A stretch of DNA of 64,000 nt, taken from assembly GCA_014843695.1 (NCBI GenBank), contig CM026391.1, positions 21,136,626-21,200,625 of the forward strand, written 5' to 3'. The notes under the pieces were generated by a model that saw only the letters and a program-made list of their open reading frames with translations, was not told the DNA's origin and searched no databases. This DNA comes from Archivesica marissinica. Its lineage: Eukaryota > Mollusca > Bivalvia > Venerida > Vesicomyidae. The position numbers and the translations under genes were made by a program. Below are positions 48,798-60,667 of this stretch, one piece after another (within the stretch, counting starts at the first letter, position 1; each line of letters begins with the position of its first letter).

Positions 48798-48993
48798 ACA
48801 AATTTACTTTAGCTTGATTGCGAAACAAATTTTTACATTATATTAATCGCTCTCAAAACCTCATTCCTGATGGAATCCATCGCCATGAGTGAGATAGAAG
48901 AGGCAATGGGGAAATTTAAGTGTGCACATTCGTAATACATATAGCTACAGCAGGGCATGAACTCTAGGCCTTTCACACCTGAAGTGAACGCGC
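48798..48993 (-). mobile_element. SINE family A, diverged
   Basis: Tail ATTTACTTTAGCTTGATTGCG, body GATGGAATCCATCGCCATG, head remnant GAAGTGAACGCGC. Older than the other copies. Confidence 0.8.
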
Positions 48994-49618
48994 AACAGCA
49001 ATACATATTTGGTGATCACGAGATGAAATAAAATTAGAGATGGCAACGAATAACCGAATATTCACTCAAACATCCAAATACTATTACAGTATTCGAATAT
49101 TCGGGAGAAACATAAAATATATTTGCAAAATTTAAATAAACAGTCATAAAATCAGATACGTCATTGTTGTTTTCTTTTCAATATATCATACAAACTTACA
49201 ATACAAAAGAAATCGTCCGAGGAGGTGTGAATAAACCATGTTGTGATCGCAACCATTGCAGGTGTTAATTGACACTTGTCATGAAATTGGATAATTGGTT
49301 TAAACATATTTATTAGTTCAGTACATATCTATTGTATAGCAATACAAACGAAAATGGATTTAATCGGAAGCTTAAAACTTATTATGATTATCTCCATAAT
49401 TTAATTGGATAATTACAGTAGGTTCTAAGGTAGGTATTGTTTGAATTTTATTGTTTAATTTATAAATTATGTTAATCTATATTACTGATTGAACCAATTC
49501 AATATTGCAAACTAATTTGTTTGCAAATTGGTGCTGCTGGGTAAATATCGGGGGTCTTTGATATGATTTTAAAATTGTTTTGCCGAGAAAATACCTTTGA
49601 AATATTATATATCCCTAT

Positions 49619-50050
49619 GTGAAACCCCTCGAGTGGTGGCGGAAAAATGAACTGAAATTCCCCACTGTCACTCACGTCGCCCGTAGACTACTGTCAGTGA
49701 CAGCAACGTCAGTCCCATCCGAACGCATCTTCTCAGCAACTGGTCTACTTATCAACAAGCTAAGGAACAAGCTTCAGGTGCGAAAGGTCCGGAGTTCGAG
49801 CCCCACTGGAGCCGTTACGATTGTGCCCTTAGGCAAGGCATTTAAATTCCACGTTGCCTCTTCTCTCTCCCTCGTGGCGATGGGTTCCATCAGGAATGAG
49901 GTCTCGAGAGTGATTTATATAAGTTGAAATAATTTGTTTCGCAATCGAGCTAAAATAAATTTGTATAAACTAAACTAAGCTAAGGAACAGATTATCCACT
50001 TCTCTTGTTGACAACATTATTTTTTTGAACAAGAACAACGTTCAAAAAGG
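49619..50050 (+). pseudogene. hAT transposase C-terminal remnant, interrupted by a SINE
   Basis: 49619-49769 encodes PLEWWRKNELKFP, VARRLLSV, TSVPSERIFSATG and LLINKLRN, the hAT C-terminal dimerisation signature. The same frame resumes after the SINE at about 49977 (KLRNRLSTSLVDNIIFLN). The SINE duplicated AAGCTAAGGAACA, so the two halves overlap by that target site. The N-terminal BED finger and catalytic region are absent. Confidence 0.9.
49770..49976 (+). mobile_element. SINE family A, 5'-truncated, inside the hAT remnant
   Basis: Begins AGCTTCAGGTGCGAAAGG (A-box head lost) and ends TAAATTTGTATAAACTAAACT. The 13-bp direct repeat AAGCTAAGGAACA is at 49757-49769 and 49977-49989. Confidence 0.94.
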
Positions 50051-50501
50051 TTGTGACATTAGAGTTTTAATGTGCACGCATGGTGAGATCGTACGGTACT
50101 ACCCGTTGACATTTATGGACATATATATTTTATGTGTGAAATTTAGTACACATTGAAATGTTTCCAAGTAATTGAATTTGAATAAAGTTTAGCATGTTCT
50201 TATATAGAATTCTTCATTTATTATATATAGTAGCATAGGTATTAATTTGGTGTACTAACTTAAGTCTCATCGGGAATGGTAGAGTGTACAGTGGACGATA
50301 ACAATAACTGATCGAGTCGTCGCCAAATTTACAGGAAGAAGATGTGACGTAGGGCATAAAACAGAAAGTAGATTAATTGTGAAAATTTATGTTTTGAGAT
50401 ATTTTTGAGTTATTCACAGAATAATATCAAATATTCGAATATCTTCCCGACCGAATATTCGAATGCCAAAATCGCTGTTCGTTGCCATCCCTAAATAAAA
50501 T

Positions 50502-51436
50502 CCTAACTTACACTCATAAACACAAATTTTCTTTTTCTTTTACTATTTCCAATGATTATGGCTAATAAAATATTTGTAATTTATCAAATTTTATTCACGT
50601 AATCGCCCCTGCTGGGAGCCTCATTTCACTACAAAACACAATCACACAACAACTTATGTTAGCGTGAAAGTCCGTAATAAAAAAATAGTTCTGGTATAAT
50701 TTTCAAGTAATTTCTGTTTGCTGTCAAAATTAAAAACTACAGATAAAACAAATTCATTATATTACTTTATAATTAACTGTTCAAGATTGTCAGAAAAGAT
50801 TGTACAAAAGTACATCCAATCGCGGAAGAATATGAAACTTTAGCAGTGACAGAGAAAATGCCATCTTCCACCGTTTCAAAACAGTGAAAGATAGCATTTT
50901 CTTTCACCGAGAAAACTCAAATCATTCATTGGAAAGCATAAAAGAAAATTGTGTACCTATCGTTATTGCTATCAGTAAATTATGTGACTGCATGCATGCG
51001 TCACTTATCTGTCTCTCCAGGCATTAAAATTTGGAATGGCAAATACGGTATATGAATAATTGCTTGGTCTTTCAAATATATCCGCTATTCGGAACCACAT
51101 GATTTAACTGAATTTTATAAAACAATTATTTGAAGAAAAAAAAAGAAGCAATTTTTTATATTCGCATACGATTTTAATATTCGAATATTCATTACCATCC
51201 AAATTCCACTTACACTGGAATCTGCAACAAGCGATCGAATAAGTACTCGATCAGATCAGTACTTGTACTATGTATAACACATACATTATTTATTTATGAT
51301 TATAGCCGTCTCTCTCTCCACCCGGGCTGTAGCCATCATTGCATTATATCACCAATATTCTCAGGAATTTAGACATGTTAGTAACACTCATTCAAGCAGT
51401 ACAGTTCTTATGTTATAGACAATACCGATTACTCTG
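50502..51436. other. AT-rich region with no gene; hAT-like end at about 51175-51205
   Basis: ATATTCGAATATTCATTACCATCC (split: ATATTCGAATATTC, ATTACCATCC) resembles the right end of the neighbouring hAT element in diverged form. Otherwise nothing; AAAATGCCATCTT / AAGATAGCATTTT at 50858-50902 is a small hairpin. Confidence 0.4.
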
Positions 51437-53043
51437 GTCTCCGAGGTTGTCTCCGTCAGTCCTTGTTCTATACAATGTTAAGCGGTATGTATACATGTTA
51501 CTCCGGTCTCCAAGGTTGTGTCTGTCAGTCCTTGTTCTATACAATGTTAAGCGGTATGTATCCGAGGTTGTGTCCGTCAGTCCTTGTTCTATAAAATGTT
51601 AAGCGGTATGTATCCGAGGTTGTGTCCGTCAGTCCTTGTTCTATACAATGTTAAGCGGTATGTATACATGTTACTCCGGTCTCCAAGGTTGTGTCTGTCA
51701 GTCCTTGTTCTATACAATGTTAACCGGTATGTATCCGAGGTTGTGTCCGTCAGTCCTTGTTCTATACAATGTTAAGCGGTATGTATCCGAGGTTGTGTCC
51801 GTCAGTCCTTGTTCTATACAATGTTAAGCGGTATGTATCCGAGGTTGTGTCCGTCAGTCCTTGTTCTATACAATGTTAAGTGGTATGTATCCGAGGTTGT
51901 GTCCGTCAGTCCTTGTTCTAAACAATGTTAAGCGGTATGTATCCAAGGTTGTGTCCGTCAGTCCTTGTTCTATACAATGTTAAGCGGTATGTATCCGAGG
52001 TTGTACCTGTCAGTCCTTGTTCTATACAATGTTAAGCGGTATGTATACATGTTACTCCGGTCTCCAAGGTTGTGTCTGTCAGTCCTTGTTCTATACAATG
52101 TTAACCGGTATGTATCCGAGGTTGTGTCCGTCAGTCCTTGTTCTATACAATGTTAAGCGGTATGTATCCGAGGTTGTGTCCGTCAGTCCTTGTTCTATAC
52201 AATGTTAAGCGGTATGTATCCGAGGTTGTGTCCGTCAGTCCTTGTTCTATACAATGTTAAGCGGTATGTATACATGTTACTCCGGTCTCCAAGGTTGTGT
52301 CTGTCAGTCCTTGTTCTATACAATGTTAACCGGTATGTATCCGAGGTTGTGTCCGTCAGTCCTTGTTCTATACAATGTTAAGCGGTATGTATCCGAGGTT
52401 GTGTCCGTCAGTCCTTGTTCTATACAATGTTAAGCGGTATGTATCCGAGGTTGTGTCCGTCAGTCCTTGTTCTATACAATGTTAAGCGGTATGTATACAT
52501 GTTACTCCGGTCTCCAAGGTTGTGTCCGTCAGTCCTTGTTCTATACAATGTTAAGCGGTATGTATCCGAGGTTGTACCCGTCAGTCCTTGTTCTATACAA
52601 TGTTAAGCGGTATGTATCCGAGGTTGTGTCCGTCAGTCCTTGTTCTATACAATGTTAAGCGGTATGTATCCGAGGTTGTGTCCATCAGTCCTTGTTCTAT
52701 ACAATGTTAAGCGGTATGTATCCGAGGTTGTGTCCGTCAGTCCTTGTTCTATACAATGTTAAGCGGTATGTATCCGAGGTTGTGTCCGTCAGTCCTTGTT
52801 CTATACAATGTTAACTGGTATGTATCCGAGGTTGTGTCCGTCAGTCCTTGTTCTATACAATGCTAAACGGTATGTATCCGAGGTTGTGTCCGTCAGTCCT
52901 TGTTCTATACAATGTTAAGCGGTATGTATCCGAGGTTGTGTCCGTCAGTCCTTGTTCTATACAATGTTAAGCGGTATGTATCCGAGGTTGTGTCCGTCAG
53001 TCCTTTTTCTATACAATGTTACGCGGTATGTATCCGAGGTTGT
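51437..53043. repeat. 52-bp tandem repeat, about 30 copies
   Basis: Unit TCCGAGGTTGTGTCCGTCAG + TCCTTGTTCTATACAATG + TTAAGCGGTATGTA. A variant with ATACATGTTACTCCGG is spaced at 225 bp around 52040, 52265 and 52490, giving a higher-order block. Lies 230 bp beyond the NUP54 stop, on its 3' side. Confidence 0.96.
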
Positions 53044-53275
53044 GTGACTTGGTAGAAGTAGTCTTCCTGATCCGTCTCGATTCTCCCTATTTACAGGGAG
53101 AAGTTGTTTCATATAGAACATTATGAACTTTATAGGCCACCTGTCCCCCGAGTCACAACATTTCCTCTTAATGGATCACAAACTTCTCCCTGTTTTAGGA
53201 TATCCAGTTCAATGTCCAGATACACATCACCATGCCAATACTGTGTCCGTGACTCATTCTCTATCTGAGCTACAC
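53044..53275 (-). other. Probable NUP54 3' UTR
   Basis: Unique sequence between the stop and the 52-bp array. No clear AATAAA seen on the reverse strand. Confidence 0.4.
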
Positions 53276-53392
53276 CTATCTCCGTACCGAGGCTGTATCC
53301 GTGAGGCCTTGTTCTATCACATTAAGATCTTGCATGTCTTCTTTTACAATGTTCTTTAAATGTGTAACTCCATCTTGCTGCTGCTTCAGTAA
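53276..53392 (-). CDS. NUP54: NUP54-like terminal exon
   Basis: Acceptor AG at 53393-53394, only a few bases from the satellite edge; stop TAG at 53276-53278. Encodes LLKQQQDGVTHLKNIVKED then a short acidic end. Confidence 0.85.
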   Translation of the reverse strand, partial: LLKQQQDGVTHLKNIVKEDMQDLNVIEQGLTDTASVRR

Positions 53393-56300
53393 CTATGGAA
53401 CAAATACGGTAAATGTGATATACAACAAATACGGTAAATGTGATATACAACAAATACGGTAAATGTGATACAGAACAAATAGGGTAAATGTGATATACAA
53501 CAAATACGGTAAATGTGATATACAACAAATACAAAAAAAACAAAAGGTAAATGTGATAAAACAAATACGGTAAATGTGATATACAACAAATACGGTAAAT
53601 GTGATATACAACAAATACGGTAAATGTGATATACAACAAATACGGTAAATGTGATATACAACAAATACGGTAAATGTGATATACAACAAATACGGTAAAT
53701 GTGATATACAACAAATACGGTAAATGCGATACAGAACAAATACGGTAAATGTGATACAGAACAAATATGGTAAATGTGATACAGAACAAATAGGGTAAAT
53801 GTGATACAGAACAAATACGGTAATGTGATACAAACAAATACGGTAAATGTGATATACAACAAATACGGTAAATGTGATACAAACAAATACGGTAAATGTG
53901 ATATACAACAAATACGGTAAATGTGATATACAACAAATACGGTAAATGTGATATACAACAAATACGGTAAATGTGATATACAACAAATACGGTAAATGTG
54001 ATATACAACAAATACGGTAAATGTGATACAGAACAAATACGGTAAATGTGATATACAACAAATACGGTAAATGTGATATACAACAAATACGGTAAATGTG
54101 ATATACAACAAATACGGTAAATGTGATATACAACAAATACGGTAAATGTGATATACAACAAATACGGTAAATGTGATACAGAACAAATACGGTAAATGTG
54201 ATACAGAACAAATACGGTAAATGTGATATACAACAAATACGGTAAATGTGATACAGAACAAATAGGGTAAATGTGATACAGAACAAATACGGAACTGTGA
54301 TATACAACAAATACGGTAAATGTGATATACAACAAAACAAAATACACAACAAATACGGTAATGTGATACAGAACAAATACGGTAAATGTGATATACAACA
54401 AATACGGTAAATGTGATACACAACAAATACGGTAAATGTGATATACAACAAATACGGTAAATGTGATATACAACAAATACGGTAAATGTGATATACAACA
54501 AATACGGTAAATGTGATATACAACAAATACGGTAAATGTGATATACAACAAATACGGTAAATGTGATACACAACAAATACGGTAAATGTGATACAAAACA
54601 AATAGGGTAAATGTGATATACAACAAATACGGTAAATGTGATACAAAACAAATACGGTAAATGTGATACAGAACAAATAGGTAAATGTGATACAAACAAA
54701 TACGGTAACTAATACACAACAAATACGGTAAATGTGATACAGAACAAATACGGTAAATGTGATATACAACAAATACGGTAAATGTGATACACAACAAATA
54801 CGGTAAATGTGATACAGAACAAATACGGTAAATGTGATACAGAACAAATACGGTACTGTGATATACAACAAATACGGTAATTAATACACAACAAATACGG
54901 TAAATGTGATACAGAACAAATACGGTACTGTGATATACAACAAATACGGTAAATGTGATATACAACAAATACGGTAAATGTGATACAAAACAAATACGGT
55001 AAATGTGATATACAACAAATACGGTAAATGTGATATACAACAAATACGGTAAATGTGATATACAACAAATACGGTAAATGTGATATACAACAAATACGGT
55101 AAGTGATACAAAACAAATACGGTAAATGTGATACAGAACAAATATGGTAAATGTGATATACAACAAATACGGTAAATGTGATATACTACGGTAAATGTGA
55201 TACAGAACAAATAGGGTAAATGTGATACAGAACAAATACGGTACTGTGATATACAACAAACACGGTAACTAATACACAACAAATACGGTAAATGTGATAC
55301 ACAACAAATACGGTAAATGTGATATACAACAAATACGGTAAATGTGATACAGAACAAATACGGTAAATGTGATACAGAACAAATACGGTAAATGTGATAC
55401 AGAACAAATACGGTACTGTGATATACAACAAATACGGTAATTAATACACAACAAATACGGTAAATGTGATACAGAACAAATACGGTACTGTGATATACAA
55501 CAAATACGAATTATAACAACAAATACGGTAAATGTGATACAAAACAAATACGGTAAATGTGATATACAACAAATACGGTAAATGTGATATACAACAAATA
55601 CGGTAAATGTGATATACAACAAATACGGTAAATGTGATACACAACAAATACGGTAAATGTGATACAAAACAAATACGGTAAATGTGATATACAACAAATA
55701 CGGTAAATGTGATATACAACAAATACGGTAAATGTGATATACAACAAATACGGTAAATGTGATATACAACAAATACGGTAAATGTGATATACAACAAATA
55801 CGGTAAATGTGATATACAACAAATACGGTAAATGTGATATACAACAAATACGGTAAATGTGATACAGAACAAATACGGTAACTAATACACAACAAATACG
55901 GTAAATGTGATACAAAACAAATACGGTAAATGTGATATACAACAAATACGGTAAATGTGATATACAACAAATACGGTAAATGTGATACAGAACAAATACG
56001 GTAACTAATACACAACAAATACGGTAAATGTGATATACAACAAATACGGTAAATGTGATACACAACAAATACGGTAAATGTGATACACAACAAATACGGT
56101 AAATGTGATACACAACAAATACGGTAAATGTGATACACAACAAATACACAACAAATACGGTAAATGTGATACACAACAAAACAAAAACAAAACAAAAGGT
56201 ACATGTGATATACAACAAATACGGTAAATGTAATACACAACAAATACGGTAAATGTGATACACAACAAATACGGTAAATGTGATACAAAACAAATACGGT

Positions 56301-56928
56301 AAATGTGATATACAACAAATACGGTAAATGTGATACAAAACAAATACGGTAAATGTGATATACAACAAATACGGTAAATGTGATACACAACAAATACGGT
56401 AAATGTGATATACAACAAATACGGTAAATGTGATACACAACAAATACGGTAAATGTGATACAAAACAAATACGGTAAATGTGATACAAAACAAATACGTT
56501 AAATGTGATACACAACAAATACGGTAAATGTGATACACAACAAATACGGTAAATGTGATACACAACAAATACGGTTAATGTGATATACAACGATTACGGT
56601 AAATGTGATATACAACAAATACGGTAAATGGGATATACAACAAATACGGTAAATGTGATCGAGACTGTGTGATAGAACAAATACGGTAACTCAATTATGG
56701 AAGTTTATACTATTTGCAAGAAGTTACACAAATATATTAAATACGAATAATAGACAGAAAGACTACAGCACCAAGTACTACACAAATGTATCTATAAAAT
56801 AATATTCTGGTACTTACAGTTTTAAGTTCTTGTAGCATGGACGGATCCATCTGATAGTTTATGTCAGACCTTGATGATGATAAATGATTCTGCATGCGTA
56901 TCTGGGACATTAACTCATTCAAGCGACC
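53276..56928 (-). CDS. NUP54: Nuclear pore protein Nup54-like, last two exons (5' part outside window)
   Basis: Exons 56818-56928 (37 codons) and 53276-53392 (38 codons plus TAG) on the reverse strand. The first reads GRLNELMSQIRMQNH ... LQELKT, the second LLKQQQDGVTHLK ... VIEQGL...VRR. Both match the C-terminal helical end of Nup54, which assembles with Nup62 and Nup58 in the central channel of the pore. Both introns ends are GT-AG (donor AAAACT|GTAAGT, acceptor TTCCATAG|TTACTG) and phase 0. The 3.4-kb intron between them is nearly all 25-bp satellite. No upstream exon was found up to 64000. Identity rests on recalled similarity over 75 residues. Confidence 0.85.
53397..56690. repeat. 25-bp satellite array, about 130 copies, filling a NUP54 intron
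   Basis: Unit ACAACAAATACGGTAAATG + TGATAT; GATACAGAAC, GATACAAAAC and GATACACAAC variants. The reverse-strand unit has no stop, so frames of several hundred codons appear on that strand. The reverse-strand unit also has no AG dinucleotide. Rare copies carry TACGGTACTG or GGTAACTAATAC. Confidence 0.97.
56818..56928 (-). CDS. NUP54: NUP54-like penultimate exon
   Basis: Acceptor TTTTTTTTAG|GGTCGC, donor CTTAAAACT|GTAAGTACC; residues GRLNELMSQIRM through MLQELKT. Confidence 0.87.
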
Positions 56929-57025
56929 CTAAAAAAAAATAAAATCAGAGTACAATATAACAAGAATGGTGGATCAATTTCAATATGTTACAGTAAACCA
57001 GGCATCTGGGGGAAATAACAACAAT

Positions 57026-57140
57026 GTGGAAGCTTCATGGTCTAATGGAAATGGGGTCCGACTTGTAATTGAGAGGTTGTGAGTTTGACTCCCGACAGAA
57101 CCGTGGTGGTGTCCTTAGGCAAGATACTTAAATCCACATT
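57026..57140 (+). mobile_element. SINE head and body leading into the 44-bp satellite
   Basis: A-box-like TTCATGGTCTAATGG, B box GTGAGTTTGACTCCCG, then CCGTGGTGGTGTCCTTAGG and AAATCCACATTGTCTC, collinear with SINE A bodies. Repeated at 59112-59226 by the flanking duplication. Confidence 0.75.
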
Positions 57141-57397
57141 GTCTCTTCTCTCTCCCACATGGCGTGCATTCCATCAGGAATGAGGTCTCTTCTCTCCCCC
57201 ACATGGCGTGCATTCCATCAGGAATGAAGTCTCTTCTCTCTCCCACATGGCGTGCATTCCATCAGGAATGAGGTCTCTTCTCTCTCACACATGGCGTGCA
57301 TTCCATCAGGAATGATGTCTCTTCTCTCGCCCACATGGCGTGCATTCCATCAGGAATGATGTCTCTTCTCTCTCCCACATGGCGTGCATTCCATCAG
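57140..57397. repeat. 44-bp satellite, left copy, cut by the gap
   Basis: Same units as 59226 onward: CATGGCGTGCATTCCATCAG + GAATGAGGTCTCTTCTCTCTCCCA (two pieces). Confidence 0.95.
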
Positions 57398-58397
57398 NNN
57401 NNNNNNNNNNNNNNNNNNNNNNNNNNNNNNNNNNNNNNNNNNNNNNNNNNNNNNNNNNNNNNNNNNNNNNNNNNNNNNNNNNNNNNNNNNNNNNNNNNNN
57501 NNNNNNNNNNNNNNNNNNNNNNNNNNNNNNNNNNNNNNNNNNNNNNNNNNNNNNNNNNNNNNNNNNNNNNNNNNNNNNNNNNNNNNNNNNNNNNNNNNNN
57601 NNNNNNNNNNNNNNNNNNNNNNNNNNNNNNNNNNNNNNNNNNNNNNNNNNNNNNNNNNNNNNNNNNNNNNNNNNNNNNNNNNNNNNNNNNNNNNNNNNNN
57701 NNNNNNNNNNNNNNNNNNNNNNNNNNNNNNNNNNNNNNNNNNNNNNNNNNNNNNNNNNNNNNNNNNNNNNNNNNNNNNNNNNNNNNNNNNNNNNNNNNNN
57801 NNNNNNNNNNNNNNNNNNNNNNNNNNNNNNNNNNNNNNNNNNNNNNNNNNNNNNNNNNNNNNNNNNNNNNNNNNNNNNNNNNNNNNNNNNNNNNNNNNNN
57901 NNNNNNNNNNNNNNNNNNNNNNNNNNNNNNNNNNNNNNNNNNNNNNNNNNNNNNNNNNNNNNNNNNNNNNNNNNNNNNNNNNNNNNNNNNNNNNNNNNNN
58001 NNNNNNNNNNNNNNNNNNNNNNNNNNNNNNNNNNNNNNNNNNNNNNNNNNNNNNNNNNNNNNNNNNNNNNNNNNNNNNNNNNNNNNNNNNNNNNNNNNNN
58101 NNNNNNNNNNNNNNNNNNNNNNNNNNNNNNNNNNNNNNNNNNNNNNNNNNNNNNNNNNNNNNNNNNNNNNNNNNNNNNNNNNNNNNNNNNNNNNNNNNNN
58201 NNNNNNNNNNNNNNNNNNNNNNNNNNNNNNNNNNNNNNNNNNNNNNNNNNNNNNNNNNNNNNNNNNNNNNNNNNNNNNNNNNNNNNNNNNNNNNNNNNNN
58301 NNNNNNNNNNNNNNNNNNNNNNNNNNNNNNNNNNNNNNNNNNNNNNNNNNNNNNNNNNNNNNNNNNNNNNNNNNNNNNNNNNNNNNNNNNNNNNNNN
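57398..58397. other. Assembly gap, exactly 1000 N
   Basis: A round-number gap is a scaffold placeholder, not a measured distance. Confidence 0.99.
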
Positions 58398-58776
58398 ACA
58401 ACAAATACGGTAAATGTGATACAAAACAAATACGGTAAATGTGATATACAACAAATACGGTAAATGTGATACACAACAAATACGGTAAATGTGATATACA
58501 ACAAATACGGTAAATGTGATACACAACAAATACGGTAAATGTGATACAAAACAAATACGGTAAATGTGATACAAAACAAATACGTTAAATGTGATACACA
58601 ACAAATACGGTAAATGTGATACACAACAAATACGGTAAATGTGATACACAACAAATACGGTTAATGTGATATACAACGATTACGGTAAATGTGATATACA
58701 ACAAATACGGTAAATGGGATATACAACAAATACGGTAAATGTGATCGAGACTGTGTGATAGAACAAATACGGTAAC
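58398..58776. repeat. 25-bp satellite, right copy after the gap
   Basis: Begins at the gap edge in phase with 56312-56690 and matches it copy for copy. Confidence 0.95.
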
Positions 58777-58903
58777 TCAATTATGGAAGTTTATACTATT
58801 TGCAAGAAGTTACACAAATATATTAAATACGAATAATAGACAGAAAGACTACAGCACCAAGTACTACACAAATGTATCTATAAAATAATATTCTGGTACT
58901 TAC

Positions 58904-59014
58904 AGTTTTAAGTTCTTGTAGCATGGACGGATCCATCTGATAGTTTATGTCAGACCTTGATGATGATAAATGATTCTGCATGCGTATCTGGGACATTAAC
59001 TCATTCAAGCGACC
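58904..59014 (-). pseudogene. Duplicate of the NUP54-like penultimate exon (probable assembly artefact)
   Basis: Same 37 codons and same splice sites as 56818-56928, offset 2086 bp, with no difference seen. It is not an independent gene. Confidence 0.85.
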
Positions 59015-60525
59015 CTAAAAAAAAATAAAATCAGAGTACAATATAACAAGAATGGTGGATCAATTTCAATATGTTACAGTAAACCAGGCATCTGGGGGAA
59101 ATAACAACAATGTGGAAGCTTCATGGTCTAATGGAAATGGGGTCCGACTTGTAATTGAGAGGTTGTGAGTTTGACTCCCGACAGAACCGTGGTGGTGTCC
59201 TTAGGCAAGATACTTAAATCCACATTGTCTCTTCTCTCTCCCACATGGCGTGCATTCCATCAGGAATGAGGTCTCTTCTCTCCCCCACATGGCGTGCATT
59301 CCATCAGGAATGAAGTCTCTTCTCTCTCCCACATGGCGTGCATTCCATCAGGAATGAGGTCTCTTCTCTCTCACACATGGCGTGCATTCCATCAGGAATG
59401 ATGTCTCTTCTCTCGCCCACATGGCGTGCATTCCATCAGGAATGATGTCTCTTCTCTCTCCCACATGGCGTGCATTCCATCAAGTCTCTTCTCTCTCCCA
59501 CATGGCGTGCATTCCATCAGGAATGAGGTCTCTTCTCTCTCCCACATGGCGTGCATTCCATCAGGAATGAGGTCTCTTCTCTCTCCCACATGGCGTGCAT
59601 TCCATCAGGAATCTCTTCTCTCTCCCACATGGCGTGCATTCCATCAGGAATGAGTCTCTCTCCCTCATGGCGTGCATTCCATCAGGAATGAGGTCTCTTC
59701 TCCCTCCAGGCGTGCATTCCATCAGGAATGAGGTCTCTCTCCCACATGGCGTGCATTCCATCAGGAATGAGGTCTCTCCCACATGGCGTGCATTCCATCA
59801 GGAATGAGATTTCTCTCCCACATGGCGTGCTCTCAGGAATGAGGTCTCTCCCACATAGCGTGCATTCCATCAGGAATGTCTCTCTCTCCCACATGGTGAT
59901 GCATTCCATCAGGAATGAGTCTCTCTCCCACATGGTGATGCATTCCATCAGGAATGAGGTCTCTCTCTCCCACATGGTGCATTCCATCAGGAATGTGTCT
60001 CTCTCCCACATGGCGTGCATTCCATGCTTTCTCTCCCACATGGCGTGCATTCCATCAGGTCAATCTCTCTCCCACATGGCGTGCATTCCATCAGGAATGA
60101 GGTCTCTCTCCCACATGGCGTGCATTCCATCACGAATGAGGTCTCTCTCCCTCACACATTCCATCAGGAATGAGGTCTCTCTCCCACATGGTGATGCATT
60201 CCATCAGGAATGAGTCTCTCTCCCACATGGTGATGCATTCCATCGGAATGAGGTCTCTCTCACTCATGGCGTGCATTCCATCAGGAATGAGGTATCTCTC
60301 CCACATGGCGTACATTCCATCAGGAATGAAGTCTCTCTCCCTCATGGCGTGCATTCCATCAGGAAGAGATATCTCTCCCACATGGCGTACATTCCATCAG
60401 GAATGAGGTATCTCTCCCACATGGCGTACATTCCATCAGGAATGAGGTCTCTCTCCCACATGGTGATGCATTCCATCAGGAATGAGGTTCTCTCCCACAT
60501 GGCGTGCATTCCATCAGGAATGAGG

Positions 60526-60667
60526 TCCCCCCCCACACCACCACAAAACCACCACAAAACCCCCCCCACACCACCACAAAACACCACAAAACCCCCCCCA
60601 CACCACCACAAAACCCCCCCACCACAAAACCCCCCCCACACCACCACAAAACCCCCCCCACACCACC
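60526..60667. repeat. C-rich insert 1 in the 44-bp satellite
   Basis: Repeats of ACACCACCACAAAACCCCCC; C runs of 7-9. Enters after GAATGAGGT and leaves before ATCAGGAATGAG. Confidence 0.9.

Larger units (their letters stand above)
49035..50493 (+). mobile_element. hAT DNA transposon, non-autonomous, with 8-bp target duplication
   Basis: Terminal inverted repeats TAGAGATGGCAACGAA (left) and TTCGTTGCCATCCCTA (right; inverse TAGGGATGGCAACGAA). Subterminal CGAATATTC motifs on both sides. The 8-bp AATAAAAT lies at 49027-49034 and 50494-50501, the target-duplication size of hAT elements. Only the C-terminal dimerisation part of a transposase remains inside (49619 on). Confidence 0.93.
56312..57397. 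repeat. Left copy of a 1086-bp duplication flanking the gap
   Basis: Identical, as far as compared line by line, to 58398-59483 (constant offset of 2086). Includes satellite edge, NUP54 exon and SINE head. Ends exactly at the N run. Confidence 0.92.

Noticed and set aside
53322..56590. Reverse-strand frames of up to 645 codons, hydrophobic and Tyr/Cys-rich, resembling a membrane protein
   Set aside because: Pure 25-bp satellite in an intron. Frames do not continue from or into the NUP54 exon frames.
57296..58676. Open frames spanning the N run
   Set aside because: Frames through undetermined bases are meaningless.
58904..59014. A second NUP54 gene or exon duplication
   Set aside because: The identical 1086-bp flank ending at a 1000-N gap is better explained by an assembly overlap.
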